From: Ferrovibrio terrae
Lineage (GTDB): Bacteria; Pseudomonadota; Alphaproteobacteria; Ferrovibrionales; Ferrovibrionaceae
Direction: 5' to 3'
Assembly: GCF_007197755.1 (NCBI RefSeq)
Contig: NZ_CP041636.1
Coordinates: 3,198,001-3,262,000 of the forward strand
DNA length: 64,000 bases
Below the pieces are notes generated by a model that made no database searches, was not told where the DNA came from, and saw only the letters and a list, made by a program, of their open reading frames with translations. The translations under genes and the position numbers were made by a program. Shown here piece by piece: positions 51,591 through 61,107 of the stretch. Positions within the stretch are counted from its first letter, which is position 1, and each line of letters opens with the position of its first letter.

Positions 51591-52511
51591 TTAAGGCGGC
51601 GGTGTGGCCGCAGCCTGGGCAGCGGCTTCCTTGCCGCGCAGGCGTTCGCGGTGCAGCACGTAAAGTCCGCTGCCGACGATGAATACGATACCGACGCTGG
51701 CCAGCGTGTTCGGCACATCGCCCCAGATGAAATACCCCAGCAGCAGTGCCAGCGGCAGGCCGGCATAGCGCATCGGCACGATCACGGTCACTTCTGCGTG
51801 GCGGAAGGCATCCACGGTGCAGATATAGCCGACGGCAATGCACAGCGCGGCCACCGCCACGAAGCCGAACTGGCCCCAGGTCATCGACACCCAGCCCTCG
51901 AGCAGCGCCAGAGTGAGCGCCACCAGCGTCAGCATGCCGACATTGGTCAGGATGATGATGGAAGAAGGGATCTCGGCGGCGATCTTCTTTGTCACCAGGT
52001 CGCGCAGCACCACGCAGGCCGCCGCGCCGACGCCGAGCATCGAATAGGCGTTGAAGTTCTCGGCACGCGGCTGCACCACCAGCAGCACGCCGACAAAACC
52101 GACCGCCACCGCGCTCCAGCGCCGCCAGCCGACCGTTTCGCGCATCACGAGGGCAACCACCGCCGTCATCATCAGCGGCGAGGACATATGGATCGCCATC
52201 ACGTTGCTGATCGGCGTATGGAACAACGCGATCATGTAGAAGTAGCTGCTGACCAGATCGATGCTGCTGCGCAGTAGCACCGGGCGGTCGAACATCCGCA
52301 GGATGCGGGGCATCGCGCCCGTGACCTGGATCATGGCGACAACGGCGGCGGTGGCGATCAGGCCGCGCAGGGCAAGAATCTGGTGGGTCGATACCTCGCC
52401 ATAGACCAGCTTGCAGAGCGCCTCGTTGATGGTGAAGAGGAAAACTGCGAGCAGGAAGGAGATGATGCCGCGCCGGTTGCCGGAACCGTGGAACCGTTTC
52501 AGGAAATTCAT
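51591..52511 (-). CDS. EamA/DMT superfamily exporter
   Basis: 306 residues with ten hydrophobic segments in two homologous halves of five, the drug/metabolite transporter layout. Two EamA repeats run from about 15 to 145 and from 155 to 290; the first includes STHQILALRGLIATAA, the second WGDVPNTLASVGIVFIVGSGLYV near its end. It probably exports an amino acid or other metabolite; the substrate is unknown. It lies 21 bases downstream of the cupin gene on the same strand and may be the last gene of the transport run starting near 61 kb. Confidence 0.9.
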   Translation of the reverse strand: MNFLKRFHGSGNRRGIISFLLAVFLFTINEALCKLVYGEVSTHQILALRGLIATAAVVAMIQVTGAMPRILRMFDRPVLLRSSIDLVSSYFYMIALFHTPISNVMAIHMSSPLMMTAVVALVMRETVGWRRWSAVAVGFVGVLLVVQPRAENFNAYSMLGVGAAACVVLRDLVTKKIAAEIPSSIIILTNVGMLTLVALTLALLEGWVSMTWGQFGFVAVAALCIAVGYICTVDAFRHAEVTVIVPMRYAGLPLALLLGYFIWGDVPNTLASVGIVFIVGSGLYVLHRERLRGKEAAAQAAATPPP

Positions 52512-52532
52512 TTCAGGGGTGGGCGGGCAAGA

Positions 52533-53039
52533 TCAGCGTTTGGCGTTCGGATCGGCATGGATGGGGTCGACCCAGGGCACGTTCTCGGGCTTCTCCACCG
52601 GTTCGATATCCAGATTGACCACCACCGGTTCCTGACCCGAGCGGACCAGCACGCATTCCAGCACCTCATCGGTGCTGGCGTTGATTTCCTGATGCGGTAC
52701 ATAGGGCGGCACGAAGATGAAATCGCCCGGGCCGGCTTCGGCGGTGAATTCGAGGTTGTTGCCCCAGCGCATGCGCGCCTTGCCCTTCACCACATAGATC
52801 ACGCTTTCCAGATCGCCGTGGTGGTGCGCGCCGGTCTTGGCATTGGCATGGATATGCACGGTGCCGGCCCAGATTTTCTGGGCGCCGACGCGGGCATTGT
52901 TGATTGCGGTGGCCCGATTCATGCCGACAGTCTTGCCAGCCGAGGTCGGATCGAGCTGATCTCCCCGGATCACCCGCACGCCGTCATGTTTCCAGTCGGT
53001 ATGATGGTGGTGCCCATCGTGATCATGGTCGTGGCCCAT
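52533..53039 (-). CDS. Cupin-domain protein with His-rich N-terminus
   Basis: 168 residues from the ATG at 53039, preceded by GGAGGAGC; an earlier ATG at 53054 is not needed. The first 16 residues, MGHDHDHDGHHHHTDW, are a histidine-aspartate cluster able to bind metal. The cupin barrel has VHIHANAKTGAHHHGDLESVIYVVKG (motif 1 with His and Glu metal ligands) and EAGPGDFIFVPPYVPHQEIN (motif 2). Cupins of this form are metal-dependent dioxygenases, isomerases or binding proteins; the substrate is not known. It sits between the DppC-type permease (66-base gap) and the EamA exporter. Confidence 0.85.
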   Translation of the reverse strand: MGHDHDHDGHHHHTDWKHDGVRVIRGDQLDPTSAGKTVGMNRATAINNARVGAQKIWAGTVHIHANAKTGAHHHGDLESVIYVVKGKARMRWGNNLEFTAEAGPGDFIFVPPYVPHQEINASTDEVLECVLVRSGQEPVVVNLDIEPVEKPENVPWVDPIHADPNAKR

Positions 53040-53105
53040 GACGCTCCTCCGCAACGTATACGGAGAATGGTAGTCGCGGCCCGGGACTGCGGCAAGGGGT
53101 GGGGA

Positions 53106-53993
53106 TTATTCCTTGTGGCGCGGATCGAAAGCGTCGCGCAGGCCATCGCCCAGAAGGTTGAAGCAGAGCACGACGAGGAAAATCGACAGGCCGGGATAGA
53201 CCGCCATCCACGGCGCATCGGTCATATAATCCTTGGCGGTGTTCAACATGCTGCCCCAGCTCGGCTCCGGCGGCTGCTGGCCAAGGCCAAGGAAGGAAAG
53301 GCTGGCTTCGGCGATGATGGCCGAGGCAATCGTCAGCGTCGCCTGCACCATCAGGGCCGGCCAGATATTGGGCAGGATATGGCGAAACGCGATGCGCAGC
53401 GGCGAATTGCCCACGGCATGGGCGGCCTCGATGTAATCCTCCACCTTCACGGCCTGCACCTGCGCGCGGGTCAGGCGCACAAATATGGGTGCTGCCGCGA
53501 TGCCGATGGCGATCATGGCGTTGGTCAGGCTGGGCCCGAGGAAGGCGGCCATGGCAATCGCCAGGATCAGGAAGGGTACCGCCAGCATCGCATCGGTGAA
53601 GCGCATGATCACGCCATCGACCAGTCCGCCGGCGTAGCCTGAGAGCAGACCCACGGGAATCCCGATCAGCAGCGCCAGCAGCACCGAGACGACGCCGGCA
53701 AACAGCGAGGCGCGGGCGCCATGGATCACGCGGCTCAGCACGTCGCGGCCCAGTTCGTCGCTGCCGAACAGATGCTCTACCGTCGGCTCGCCGCGCAACG
53801 CACCCCAGTCGGCCGCGATCGGGTCGTAGGGTGCGATGAGTTCAGCCAGTAGCGCGAAGCCGATGAAGACCAGCACGACGGCCAGACCGAACACCGCGCC
53901 CTTGCGCCGGAACAGGCGGCGCAGCGCGCGCCGTGCCGGGCTTTGCTCAGTAGCCGGTTTGGCGACGGGCGCGGAGATCACAGCCTCGCTCAT
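53106..53993 (-). CDS. Dipeptide-type ABC permease, DppC family
   Basis: 295 residues. Cytoplasmic N-terminus rich in Arg (RRALRRLFRRKGAVFG), six helices, the family stretch LFGSDELGRDVLSRVIHGARASL near 95-118 and the EAA loop DYIEAAHAVGNSPLRIAFRHILPNIWPA. It pairs with the DppB-type permease, whose stop its start overlaps by four bases. Together with the binding protein and two ATPases upstream it makes a complete peptide importer. Confidence 0.92.
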   Translation of the reverse strand: MSEAVISAPVAKPATEQSPARRALRRLFRRKGAVFGLAVVLVFIGFALLAELIAPYDPIAADWGALRGEPTVEHLFGSDELGRDVLSRVIHGARASLFAGVVSVLLALLIGIPVGLLSGYAGGLVDGVIMRFTDAMLAVPFLILAIAMAAFLGPSLTNAMIAIGIAAAPIFVRLTRAQVQAVKVEDYIEAAHAVGNSPLRIAFRHILPNIWPALMVQATLTIASAIIAEASLSFLGLGQQPPEPSWGSMLNTAKDYMTDAPWMAVYPGLSIFLVVLCFNLLGDGLRDAFDPRHKE

Positions 53994-54931
53994 GTCCGCA
54001 GCCTCGGATTAACCAGGAAGTAGGCGATGTCGGCCAGCAGGTTCAGCAGGATATAGGCGGTTGCCGTACAGAGCACGACGCCCTGAACCACGGCGTAATC
54101 GCGGTTGAACACGGCATCGACGATCAGCTTGCCGAAGCCGGGAATGGAAAAGATCTGTTCGGTCAGCACCGCGCCCGACAGCAGCTGGCCGAATTCCAGC
54201 GCACCCAGCGTGATCACCGGCACGGCGGCATTGCGGAAGGCATGCTTGCCGATCACCACGCGTTCATACAGGCCCTTGGCGCGGGCGGTGCGGATATAAT
54301 CGCTGGCCATCACCTGCAGCATGGCGCTGCGGGTGTGGCGCATGAAGACGGCAGCGATGCCGGTGCCGAGAACGAAGGCCGGCATGATCATGGCCTGCAG
54401 ATTGGCCCAGAGGTCTTCGGTCGGCGAAACGTAACCTGACGCCGGCAGCCAGCCGAGATGCACCGAGAACAGCAGGATCATCATGATGCCGAGCCAGAAA
54501 TTCGGCGTCGACAGGCCCCAGAGGCCGATTACATTGGCGACGTAGTCGGGCCAGCGGCCGTTGTGTAATGCGGAAATGACGCCGGCCGGCAGACCGATGG
54601 CCAGCGCGATCAGCATGGACAGGAGCGCCAGTTCGATGGTGACCGGCAGCTTTTCCAGCAGCAGCTGCGACACCGGCAGCTGGATACGGATCGACTCGCC
54701 GAAATCGCCCTGCAGGATGCCGCCGATCCACAGCCCGTACTGAACCCAGATCGGCTTGTCGAGATTGTATTTGGCCCGCACTTCGGCAATCGCCTGCGGA
54801 TCGCGCTCCTCGCCAGCCATGGCGATGGCGGGATCGCCGGGCAGCAGTTGCTGCAACCCGAAGATGATGATCGACACGAACAGCAGTGTCGGCAGCAGGA
54901 TGGCGAGGCGCCGGAGCAGGAAGCGGGTCAT
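53990..54931 (-). CDS. Dipeptide-type ABC permease, DppB family
   Basis: 313 residues. Starts with the helix LLRRLAILLPTLLFVSIIIF, then the periplasmic EERDPQAIAEVRAKYNLDKPIWVQYGLWIGG stretch diagnostic of DppB/GsiC permeases, and the EAA loop DYIRTARAKGLYERVVIGKHAFRNAAVPV. It is separated from the binding-protein gene by a hairpin at 54951-54978, echoing the terminator in the other peptide-transport cluster at 16.9 kb. It is translationally coupled to the DppC-type gene. Confidence 0.92.
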   Translation of the reverse strand: MTRFLLRRLAILLPTLLFVSIIIFGLQQLLPGDPAIAMAGEERDPQAIAEVRAKYNLDKPIWVQYGLWIGGILQGDFGESIRIQLPVSQLLLEKLPVTIELALLSMLIALAIGLPAGVISALHNGRWPDYVANVIGLWGLSTPNFWLGIMMILLFSVHLGWLPASGYVSPTEDLWANLQAMIMPAFVLGTGIAAVFMRHTRSAMLQVMASDYIRTARAKGLYERVVIGKHAFRNAAVPVITLGALEFGQLLSGAVLTEQIFSIPGFGKLIVDAVFNRDYAVVQGVVLCTATAYILLNLLADIAYFLVNPRLRT

Positions 54932-54950
54932 AGGGGGCTTTACAAAAGAG

Positions 54951-54978
54951 CGGAGGGCACGCCGAAGCGTGCCCTCCG
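54951..54978 (-). terminator. Hairpin between binding protein and permease genes
   Basis: A perfect 12-bp stem (54951-54962 paired with 54967-54978) closed by a CGAA tetraloop, five bases after the binding-protein stop. On the minus strand it is followed by CTCTTTTG, a short T-run. It probably reduces read-through into the permeases or stabilises the upstream mRNA. Confidence 0.75.
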
Positions 54979-54983
54979 GCGCA

Positions 54984-56489
54984 TTACATCTTCATGCCGG
55001 CGAAGCGGACCAGGCCATCGGGATATTCCTTGAAGCCGGTCAGCTTGGCGTTATGGGCGTAGAGCCACTTGCGATGCAGCAGATAGATGATCGGCCGCTC
55101 GGCATTGATGATCTTCGCTGCCTTTTCCCAGGCGGCCTGGCGCTGAGCCAGGTCGGTGGTCAGGCGGCTGTCGTTCAGGATCTCGTCCAGCGCCGGATTG
55201 CACATGCCGGAATAGTTCAGCGGCTGCTTGCAACCATGGAAGCTGTAGAGATTGCCATCCGGGTCGGGGCGACCGCTCCAGGCCAGGATATAGGCCTCGA
55301 AATCGCCCTTGTCGGCCATGTTCAGGGAGGTGGCGAATTCAGTCGCCTGAATGCGCACATCGAACCCGGCTTCCTTGGTCATGGCCTGCACGACCTGCGC
55401 GATCTTGTTGGCGTCGGTCGTGGTCGGCGTCACCAGGTTGACCACCGGATTGGTGTTGCCGGCTTCCTTCAGCAGCGCCTTGGCCTTGGCGACATCGCGC
55501 TTCGGGATCGGCACCGACTTGGAATAGCCCGGATTGTTCGGCGCGACCCACTGGTTGCCCGGCACGGCCAGGCCATCGAACACGACCTTGTTGAGGCCGT
55601 TGCGATCCAGCGAGAGCTCGAAAGCCTCACGGATCTTGGCATTCGACCCGATCGGCGACTTCGACTTGTCGCTTTTGCCGATGTTGATCGTGATGCCGTA
55701 ATAGCCGATCTCGGTGATCGAGGCGAGTTTCAGCTTGCTGTCCTTCTGTACACCGCCGGCATCGGTGGCCGACAGGCGTTCCAGGAAGTCGAGCTGGCCC
55801 GACCGCAGGTTGGCGAGACGCACGGTGGCGTCGATGAAGGGACGGAACTCGATGCGCGAGAAATTCACATTGTCCTTGGCCCAGTAGCCGTCATATTTCT
55901 CGACGATGATGCGATCCTGCGCGACGCGTTCGACGAACTTGAACGGACCGGCGCAGACTGGCGCGGTGGCGAACTTGTCACCCAGTGCCTTGCCGGCCTT
56001 CGGCGAGATCATCATGCCGGCGCGGTCGGTCAGCGTGGCCAGCAGCGGCGCGAATGGCGCCTGGGTGTTCAGTCGCACGGTCAGCGGATCGACCACATCC
56101 ACGGTGGTCACGGCCGACAGTTCGCCGCGGCGCTGCGAACCCTGCATGGTCTTGTGGCGCTCGATATTGTATTTCACCGCTTCGGCGTCGAACTTCTCGC
56201 CGTCATGGAAGGTGACATTCGGGCGCAGCTTCATGGTCAGCGCCTTGTTGTCGGCCGACCAGCTCCATTCGGTGGCCAGCTGCGGCACGACCTTCAGGTT
56301 CGGATCGATATCGACCAGCTTGTCGCACAGCGCCGAGAAGACCAGGCGGCTGACAAAGGTGCGCGCCAGCGTCGGGTCGAGTGCGTCCGGATCTTCCGCC
56401 AGACCGAATTTCAGCGTCTGTGCAGAGGCGCCGCCGGCCCCCAGCACCATCACGGCGGCCAGCGCCGCAAAAGCAGTCTTCCTCATCAT
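54984..56489 (-). CDS. ABC transporter substrate-binding protein (SBP_bac_5)
   Basis: 501 residues, with AGGAGAGG before the ATG-ATG start. Signal peptide (RKTAFAALAAVMVLGAGGASA), then LKFGLAEDPDALDPTLARTFVSR and LRPNVTFHDGEKFDAEAVKYNIERH, the family 5 signature. NSRLTTDLAQRQAAWEKAAKIINAERPIIYLLH near the end matches the glutathione/peptide type. It captures the ligand in the periplasm. The neighbouring gamma-glutamyltransferase gene suggests glutathione or a gamma-glutamyl peptide as ligand; this is inference. Confidence 0.92.
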   Translation of the reverse strand: MMRKTAFAALAAVMVLGAGGASAQTLKFGLAEDPDALDPTLARTFVSRLVFSALCDKLVDIDPNLKVVPQLATEWSWSADNKALTMKLRPNVTFHDGEKFDAEAVKYNIERHKTMQGSQRRGELSAVTTVDVVDPLTVRLNTQAPFAPLLATLTDRAGMMISPKAGKALGDKFATAPVCAGPFKFVERVAQDRIIVEKYDGYWAKDNVNFSRIEFRPFIDATVRLANLRSGQLDFLERLSATDAGGVQKDSKLKLASITEIGYYGITINIGKSDKSKSPIGSNAKIREAFELSLDRNGLNKVVFDGLAVPGNQWVAPNNPGYSKSVPIPKRDVAKAKALLKEAGNTNPVVNLVTPTTTDANKIAQVVQAMTKEAGFDVRIQATEFATSLNMADKGDFEAYILAWSGRPDPDGNLYSFHGCKQPLNYSGMCNPALDEILNDSRLTTDLAQRQAAWEKAAKIINAERPIIYLLHRKWLYAHNAKLTGFKEYPDGLVRFAGMKM

Positions 56490-56504
56490 GTCAGCCTCTC
56501 CTGT

Positions 56505-57572
56505 TTATGGTTGTGATGTGGTGTGTAAAAAACGGGCCTGCAGCCGGGCGAGGCGTGCCGCGCCTGCGCTGTCGCTCTCGGCCGGCAATGGTGCGGCGGC
56601 CGGCAAGTCGCGCCAGTGATGGCAGGCGACGCTGTGGCCTTCGGAGGTGGTTTCCGTCGCCGGCTTTGTCTGCCGGCAGAGATCGGTGGCGAAGGGGCAG
56701 CGCGTATGGAAGCGGCAGCCGCTCGGCGGGTTGATCGGGCTCGGCACATCGCCGGTCAGGATGATGCGCTGGCGCGTCGCGCCCGGCTGCGGCACCGGGA
56801 TGGCCGACAGCAGTGCGCGGGTATAGGGATGCTGGGGCCTGGCAAACAGTTCGGCAGCCGGTGCGACTTCCACGATATTGCCGAGATACATCACGGCGAT
56901 GCGCTGCGAGATATGGCGCACCACGGCCAGATCATGCGCGATGAAGACCATGGTGATGCCAAGCCGGGCCTGCAGGTCCTTCAGCAGGTTCAGCACCTGG
57001 GCCTGCACCGAGACATCGAGCGCCGAGACGGCTTCGTCGCAGACGATCAGATTCGGCTGCACAGCCAGCGCACGGGCGATGCCGATACGCTGGCGCTGGC
57101 CGCCGGAGAATTCATGCGGATAACGGCGCGCGTGAGAGGCACGCAGCCCGACGAGGTTCAGCAGCTCTTCTACGCGCGCCTTGCGCTTCCCGGGCGGCAC
57201 CAGGCCATGCAGCATCAAAGGCTCTTCCAGCGTGGCGGCCACCGTCATGCGCGGATTAAGCGAGGCATACGGATCCTGGAACACCAGCTGCATCTCGCGG
57301 CGCAGGTCGCGCAACGCCGTGCCGGTCAGTGTCGTGATGTCGCGGCCATCGAAGCGGATCGTGCCGGCAGTCGGCTCGATCAGGCGCAGCAGCAGCCGGC
57401 CGGTGGTGGATTTGCCGCAGCCGCTTTCGCCCACCAGGCTCAGCGTCTCGCCGGGCTTGAGATCGAAGCTCACGTCATCCACGGCGGAGACATGGCTGAT
57501 CGGGCGGCCGAACCAGTTGGTGCTGGCGGTGAAATGCTTGGTCAGGCCGCGGACTTCCAGAAGGTTACTCAT
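56505..57572 (-). CDS. Dipeptide-type ABC ATPase, DppF family
   Basis: 355 residues from the ATG at 57572 (overlapping the DppD-type stop, ATGA); a longer reading to 57647 lies over that gene and is rejected. Walker [16 protein letters not shown]-loop [11 protein letters not shown], signature [15 protein letters not shown], Walker [15 protein letters not shown]. The C-terminal oligopeptide-transporter extension has [14 protein letters not shown], the cysteine motif seen in Dpp/Opp ATPases that can hold an iron-sulfur cluster. The last 35 residues are a variable tail. It drives import together with the DppD-type subunit. Confidence 0.94.
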   Translation of the reverse strand: MSNLLEVRGLTKHFTASTNWFGRPISHVSAVDDVSFDLKPGETLSLVGESGCGKSTTGRLLLRLIEPTAGTIRFDGRDITTLTGTALRDLRREMQLVFQDPYASLNPRMTVAATLEEPLMLHGLVPPGKRKARVEELLNLVGLRASHARRYPHEFSGGQRQRIGIARALAVQPNLIVCDEAVSALDVSVQAQVLNLLKDLQARLGITMVFIAHDLAVVRHISQRIAVMYLGNIVEVAPAAELFARPQHPYTRALLSAIPVPQPGATRQRIILTGDVPSPINPPSGCRFHTRCPFATDLCRQTKPATETTSEGHSVACHHWRDLPAAAPLPAESDSAGAARLARLQARFLHTTSQP

Positions 57573-58540
57573 ATCAGGGGCGCCTTCCAGCAGGCGACGG
57601 CATGGCCGGGCAGTACCTCGCGCAAGGCCGGCGCAGCGGTGCGGCACTCTGCCTCGGCAAACGGACAGCGCGGACTGAAGCTGCAGCCCGGCGGCGGATC
57701 GAGCGGATCTGGCACGCTGCCCTCGATGGAGGCGAGCCGGTCTTTGGTGTGGTCCAGCCGCGGAATAGATCCCAACAGGCCGATGGTGTAGGGATGCTGC
57801 GGCGCATCGAACAACTGCTCGACGGGCGCCTGTTCCACGATGCGCCCGGCATACATCACCGCGACATGATCGGCCATCTCGGCGATCACGCCCATATCGT
57901 GGCTGATCAGCATGATGGCGGTGCCGAGATCGCGCTGCAGTTCGCGCAACAGATCGAGGATCTGCGCCTGTACAGTGACATCGAGCGCCGTGGTCGGTTC
58001 GTCGGCAATCAGCAGCTCCGGGCCGCAGGCCAGCGCCATGGCGATCATGGCGCGCTGGCGCATGCCGCCGGACAGCTGGTGCGGATAGTCATCGACGCGC
58101 TTTTCCGGTGCGGGAATCTTCACCTTGCGCAGCATGGCGATGGCCTGCTCGCGCGCCTGCGCGCCGGTCAGCCCCTTGTGCCGCGTCAGGCCTTCCATGA
58201 TCTGGTCGCCGATGGTGTAGGCCGGATTGAGCGAGGTCATCGGTTCCTGGAAGATCATCGCCAGGCGATTGCCGCGCAGGTCGCGCAGGTCGTCGGCGGA
58301 GAGTCCGCGCAGGTCCTTGCCGGCAAAGCGGATGCTGCCGCTGGCGATACGCGCGCCGCGACTGGGCAGCAGGCCCATGACGGTCAGCGAGGTGACCGAT
58401 TTGCCGCAGCCGCTCTCGCCGACGATGCCGAGCGTCTTGCCTGACTCGACCGCGAAGCTGATGCCATCGACGGCGCGGAATTCGCCGCCGCCCTCGGTGG
58501 CGAAATGTGTGCGCAGGTCGTCGACTTCCAGCAGGGCCAT
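57569..58540 (-). CDS. Dipeptide-type ABC ATPase, DppD family
   Basis: 323 residues. Walker [20 protein letters not shown]-loop [16 protein letters not shown], signature [15 protein letters not shown], Walker [15 protein letters not shown], and the C-terminal [14 protein letters not shown] cysteine motif of this group. [18 protein letters not shown] is the helical linker typical of DppD. It begins exactly at the stop of the DUF1028 gene (58541) and overlaps the DppF-type start, so transport and DUF1028 genes are tightly coupled. Confidence 0.94.
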   Translation of the reverse strand: MALLEVDDLRTHFATEGGGEFRAVDGISFAVESGKTLGIVGESGCGKSVTSLTVMGLLPSRGARIASGSIRFAGKDLRGLSADDLRDLRGNRLAMIFQEPMTSLNPAYTIGDQIMEGLTRHKGLTGAQAREQAIAMLRKVKIPAPEKRVDDYPHQLSGGMRQRAMIAMALACGPELLIADEPTTALDVTVQAQILDLLRELQRDLGTAIMLISHDMGVIAEMADHVAVMYAGRIVEQAPVEQLFDAPQHPYTIGLLGSIPRLDHTKDRLASIEGSVPDPLDPPPGCSFSPRCPFAEAECRTAAPALREVLPGHAVACWKAPLI

Positions 58541-59248
58541 TTAACGCTGCTCCGCTTCCAGGCGCGCGACTTCGGCCTCGACCAGTGTGCGATCCCAGAT
58601 GCCGCTCGGGTTCTCGCGCGTGGCGTAGAATTTCGTGAAGGCCGCCGGACGGCCGCGTGAAACGACGTGGAGGCGGCGCAGCTCGGCCAGCGGCTCGGCA
58701 TGATCGTCGACGCGCAAACTCAGCGCCGGATAATCCTGGTCAGTATGGATGATCAGCGCAGCCGACTGTCTGCCGCGCTTGTCGCCGCCTTCGGCCTGTC
58801 CGGCATCCAGCGCGTCGAGGAAGCGCTCGGCGAAGGGCTTATTGCTGCCTGCGAAGCTGGCAAAGGTCGCGTCCACCACGCTTTCGCCGGCCAGCATGTT
58901 GCCGGCGACCGAGAAGCCCTGACCGGTCCTGTGTCCGCACCAGCCGATGCAGTCCCTGCCGGTAAAGGCAGCCGTGTTGCCCTCGCGATCCACCACGTGA
59001 AGCTGGCGCGCCTCGCGGCCGTCATCGGAAGCCACCAGCCAGCGCACGACTTCCGTGGCCGGAAGTTCATCGCTGAGCATGCGCAACCCGCGCGGCCCCC
59101 AGGTCGGATTGAGGAAGGCCTGCGTCGCCAGCGCGCCGGTCCCACTCATCGCATGCGGGCACATCGCGCCGACGGCGAAGAACTTGGTGGTGACAGCAAC
59201 GCCATAAGCGCCAGTCGCGGGATCGCGGGCGACGATCGACCACGTCAT
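58541..59248 (-). CDS. DUF1028 family protein (Ntn-hydrolase-like)
   Basis: 235 residues. TWSIVARDPATGAYGVAVTTKFFAVGAMCPHA at 2-33 and GTGALATQAFLNPTWGPRGLRML are the DUF1028 hallmarks; GRDCIGWCGHRTGQGFSVAGNMLAG near 97-121 is the second block. The family is thought to adopt an Ntn-hydrolase fold and is often encoded next to peptide transporters and gamma-glutamyltransferases, but no reaction has been shown. The starting residues M-T-W-S could expose a threonine or serine after processing. It lies three bases after the GGT-like gene and abuts the DppD-type gene. Confidence 0.9.
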   Translation of the reverse strand: MTWSIVARDPATGAYGVAVTTKFFAVGAMCPHAMSGTGALATQAFLNPTWGPRGLRMLSDELPATEVVRWLVASDDGREARQLHVVDREGNTAAFTGRDCIGWCGHRTGQGFSVAGNMLAGESVVDATFASFAGSNKPFAERFLDALDAGQAEGGDKRGRQSAALIIHTDQDYPALSLRVDDHAEPLAELRRLHVVSRGRPAAFTKFYATRENPSGIWDRTLVEAEVARLEAEQR

Positions 59249-59251
59249 CTC

Positions 59252-61072
59252 TTAGCGACCCACCGCGTAGCCCTGCATGCCGCGCGGGTTGGCGCCGGCA
59301 GTGAGAAGCGTGCCTTCCGGGGTTTCAGTTGTGCCGCAGGCCGTCAGCCGGCCTTCCGACCAGTCGCCGCCGACTTCGACCTTATGGCCGCGCGCCTTCA
59401 GCGCCTCGATGGTCTCTTTGCTGAAGCGGCCTTCGAGGCCGAGATGGCCCGGCTTGGCGGCGCGCGGATAGAAGGAGGAGGGGAAATGTTCGCTGTGCCA
59501 GGCCGGGCTGTCGATGGCTTCCTGCAGGTTCATGCCGTGATGCACCACTTTCAGGAACATCTGCGGCGACCACTGGTCCTGCTGGTCGCCACCGGGCGTG
59601 CCAAACGCCAGCGCCGGCTTGCCGTCGCGCAACGCCATCGACGGAGAAAGAGTCGTGCGCGGCCGCTTGCCGGGCACCAGTGAATTGGGCAGGCCATCTT
59701 CCAGCCAGAACATCTGCGCACGGGTGCCGAGGCAGAAGCCGAGTTCGGGGATCAGCGGCGAGGACTGCAGCCAGCCGCCTGACGGCGTGGCCGAAACCAT
59801 GTTGCCCCATTTGTCGATCACGTCGATATGGCAGGTGTCGCCGCTGGCGGCACCGCGCGCCGTGACCTTGCCGTCGCTGCCGGCGAGACGGCCCACCGTG
59901 GGCTCGCCGACACCGACGCCGCCGGATTCACCCGCCTTGATCGAGGTCAGTTTCGCGGCCTTGCCCATCGGATCGCCCGGGCGCAACTCGAGCGAGGCCT
60001 TGTCGGTGATCAGCCTGGCGCGCGCGGCGTTATAGGTATCCGACAGCAGCGCGGCCATCGGCACATCCACATGGTTGGGATCGCCATACCAGGCCTCACG
60101 GTCGGCGAAGGCCAGCTTGGACGCCTCGACCAGCGTATGCACGAAGTCCGGGCCGGCCGGATCCATCGCGGAGAGATCGAAATGCTTCAGGATGGCGAGC
60201 TGCTGCAGGAAAGCGGGCCCCTGACTCCATGCGCCGCATTTCGCCACGGTCCAGTCCTGGTAGTCGTAGGTCAGCGGCGCTTCGATATGCGCCTGCCACT
60301 TCGCCATGTCGTTGCCGCTCAGCACGCCGCGATGACGCTTGCCCGAGGCATCCATCGCCTCGGTGCCGGCGACATATTTGTCGATCGCCTCGGCGACGAA
60401 ACCTTCGCGCCAGCTTTTACGCGCGGCTTCGATCCGCTGCTCGCGGTTGCCGGCGCCGGCGGCCACCAGCTTGCGATAGGTAGCGGCCAGGCCCGGCTGT
60501 CTGAACAGCGCATAGGGCTTGGGCAGGTTGCCGCTCGCATCCAGCCACAGCGCGCCGGAAGTTTTCCATTCGTCCTGGAACAGCTTCTGCACGGTCGAGA
60601 TCGTGTCGATCACGCGCGGCACCAGCGGCGCGCCGTATTCGGCATAATGAATCGCCGGCGCCAGCGCATCGGCGATGTCGATGGTGCCGTAATCGCGCAG
60701 CATCAGCAGCCAGCCATCCACCGCACCCGGAACGCAGGGCGCCAGCAGACCCGAGCCGGGGATCAGGTCGAGGCCGAGCGATCTGAAATGCGCGATCGAG
60801 GCTTTTTCCGGCGCCGGACCCTGGCCGCACAGCACTTCGATCTTCTGCTTTTTCGCACTCCACATCAGCGCCGGCAGATCGCCGCCGGCGCCATTCAGAT
60901 GCGGCTCCACCATATGCAGCACGAAGGCGGCGGTGACGGCGGCGTCAAACGCATTGCCGCCGCGCTCCAGCACGCCCATCGCGGTCGACGAGGCAATCCA
61001 GTGCGTGGTGGCGACGACGCCGAAGTTGCCTTTGATTTCGGGGCGGGTGGTGAAGGCGAACGGAACTTTCAT
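59252..61072 (-). CDS. Gamma-glutamyltransferase family enzyme without signal peptide
   Basis: 606 residues from the ATG at 61072; an in-frame extension to 61306 would run through the regulator gene and is rejected. GVVATTHWIASSTAMGVLERGGNAFDAAVTAA is the family start. The self-cleavage nucleophile is Thr413 in GDTCHIDVIDKWGN, where most GGTs read TTH, so the nucleophile is kept and the next Thr is Cys. Cleavage would leave chains of 412 and 194 residues. No signal peptide is visible, unlike E. coli Ggt, so it should act in the cytoplasm. It hydrolyses gamma-glutamyl bonds, for example in glutathione. It heads the transporter run. Confidence 0.92.
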   Translation of the reverse strand: MKVPFAFTTRPEIKGNFGVVATTHWIASSTAMGVLERGGNAFDAAVTAAFVLHMVEPHLNGAGGDLPALMWSAKKQKIEVLCGQGPAPEKASIAHFRSLGLDLIPGSGLLAPCVPGAVDGWLLMLRDYGTIDIADALAPAIHYAEYGAPLVPRVIDTISTVQKLFQDEWKTSGALWLDASGNLPKPYALFRQPGLAATYRKLVAAGAGNREQRIEAARKSWREGFVAEAIDKYVAGTEAMDASGKRHRGVLSGNDMAKWQAHIEAPLTYDYQDWTVAKCGAWSQGPAFLQQLAILKHFDLSAMDPAGPDFVHTLVEASKLAFADREAWYGDPNHVDVPMAALLSDTYNAARARLITDKASLELRPGDPMGKAAKLTSIKAGESGGVGVGEPTVGRLAGSDGKVTARGAASGDTCHIDVIDKWGNMVSATPSGGWLQSSPLIPELGFCLGTRAQMFWLEDGLPNSLVPGKRPRTTLSPSMALRDGKPALAFGTPGGDQQDQWSPQMFLKVVHHGMNLQEAIDSPAWHSEHFPSSFYPRAAKPGHLGLEGRFSKETIEALKARGHKVEVGGDWSEGRLTACGTTETPEGTLLTAGANPRGMQGYAVGR

Positions 61073-61107
61073 GACACGATCCAACTCAAAAAAGAGAAAT
61101 GCTGGGC

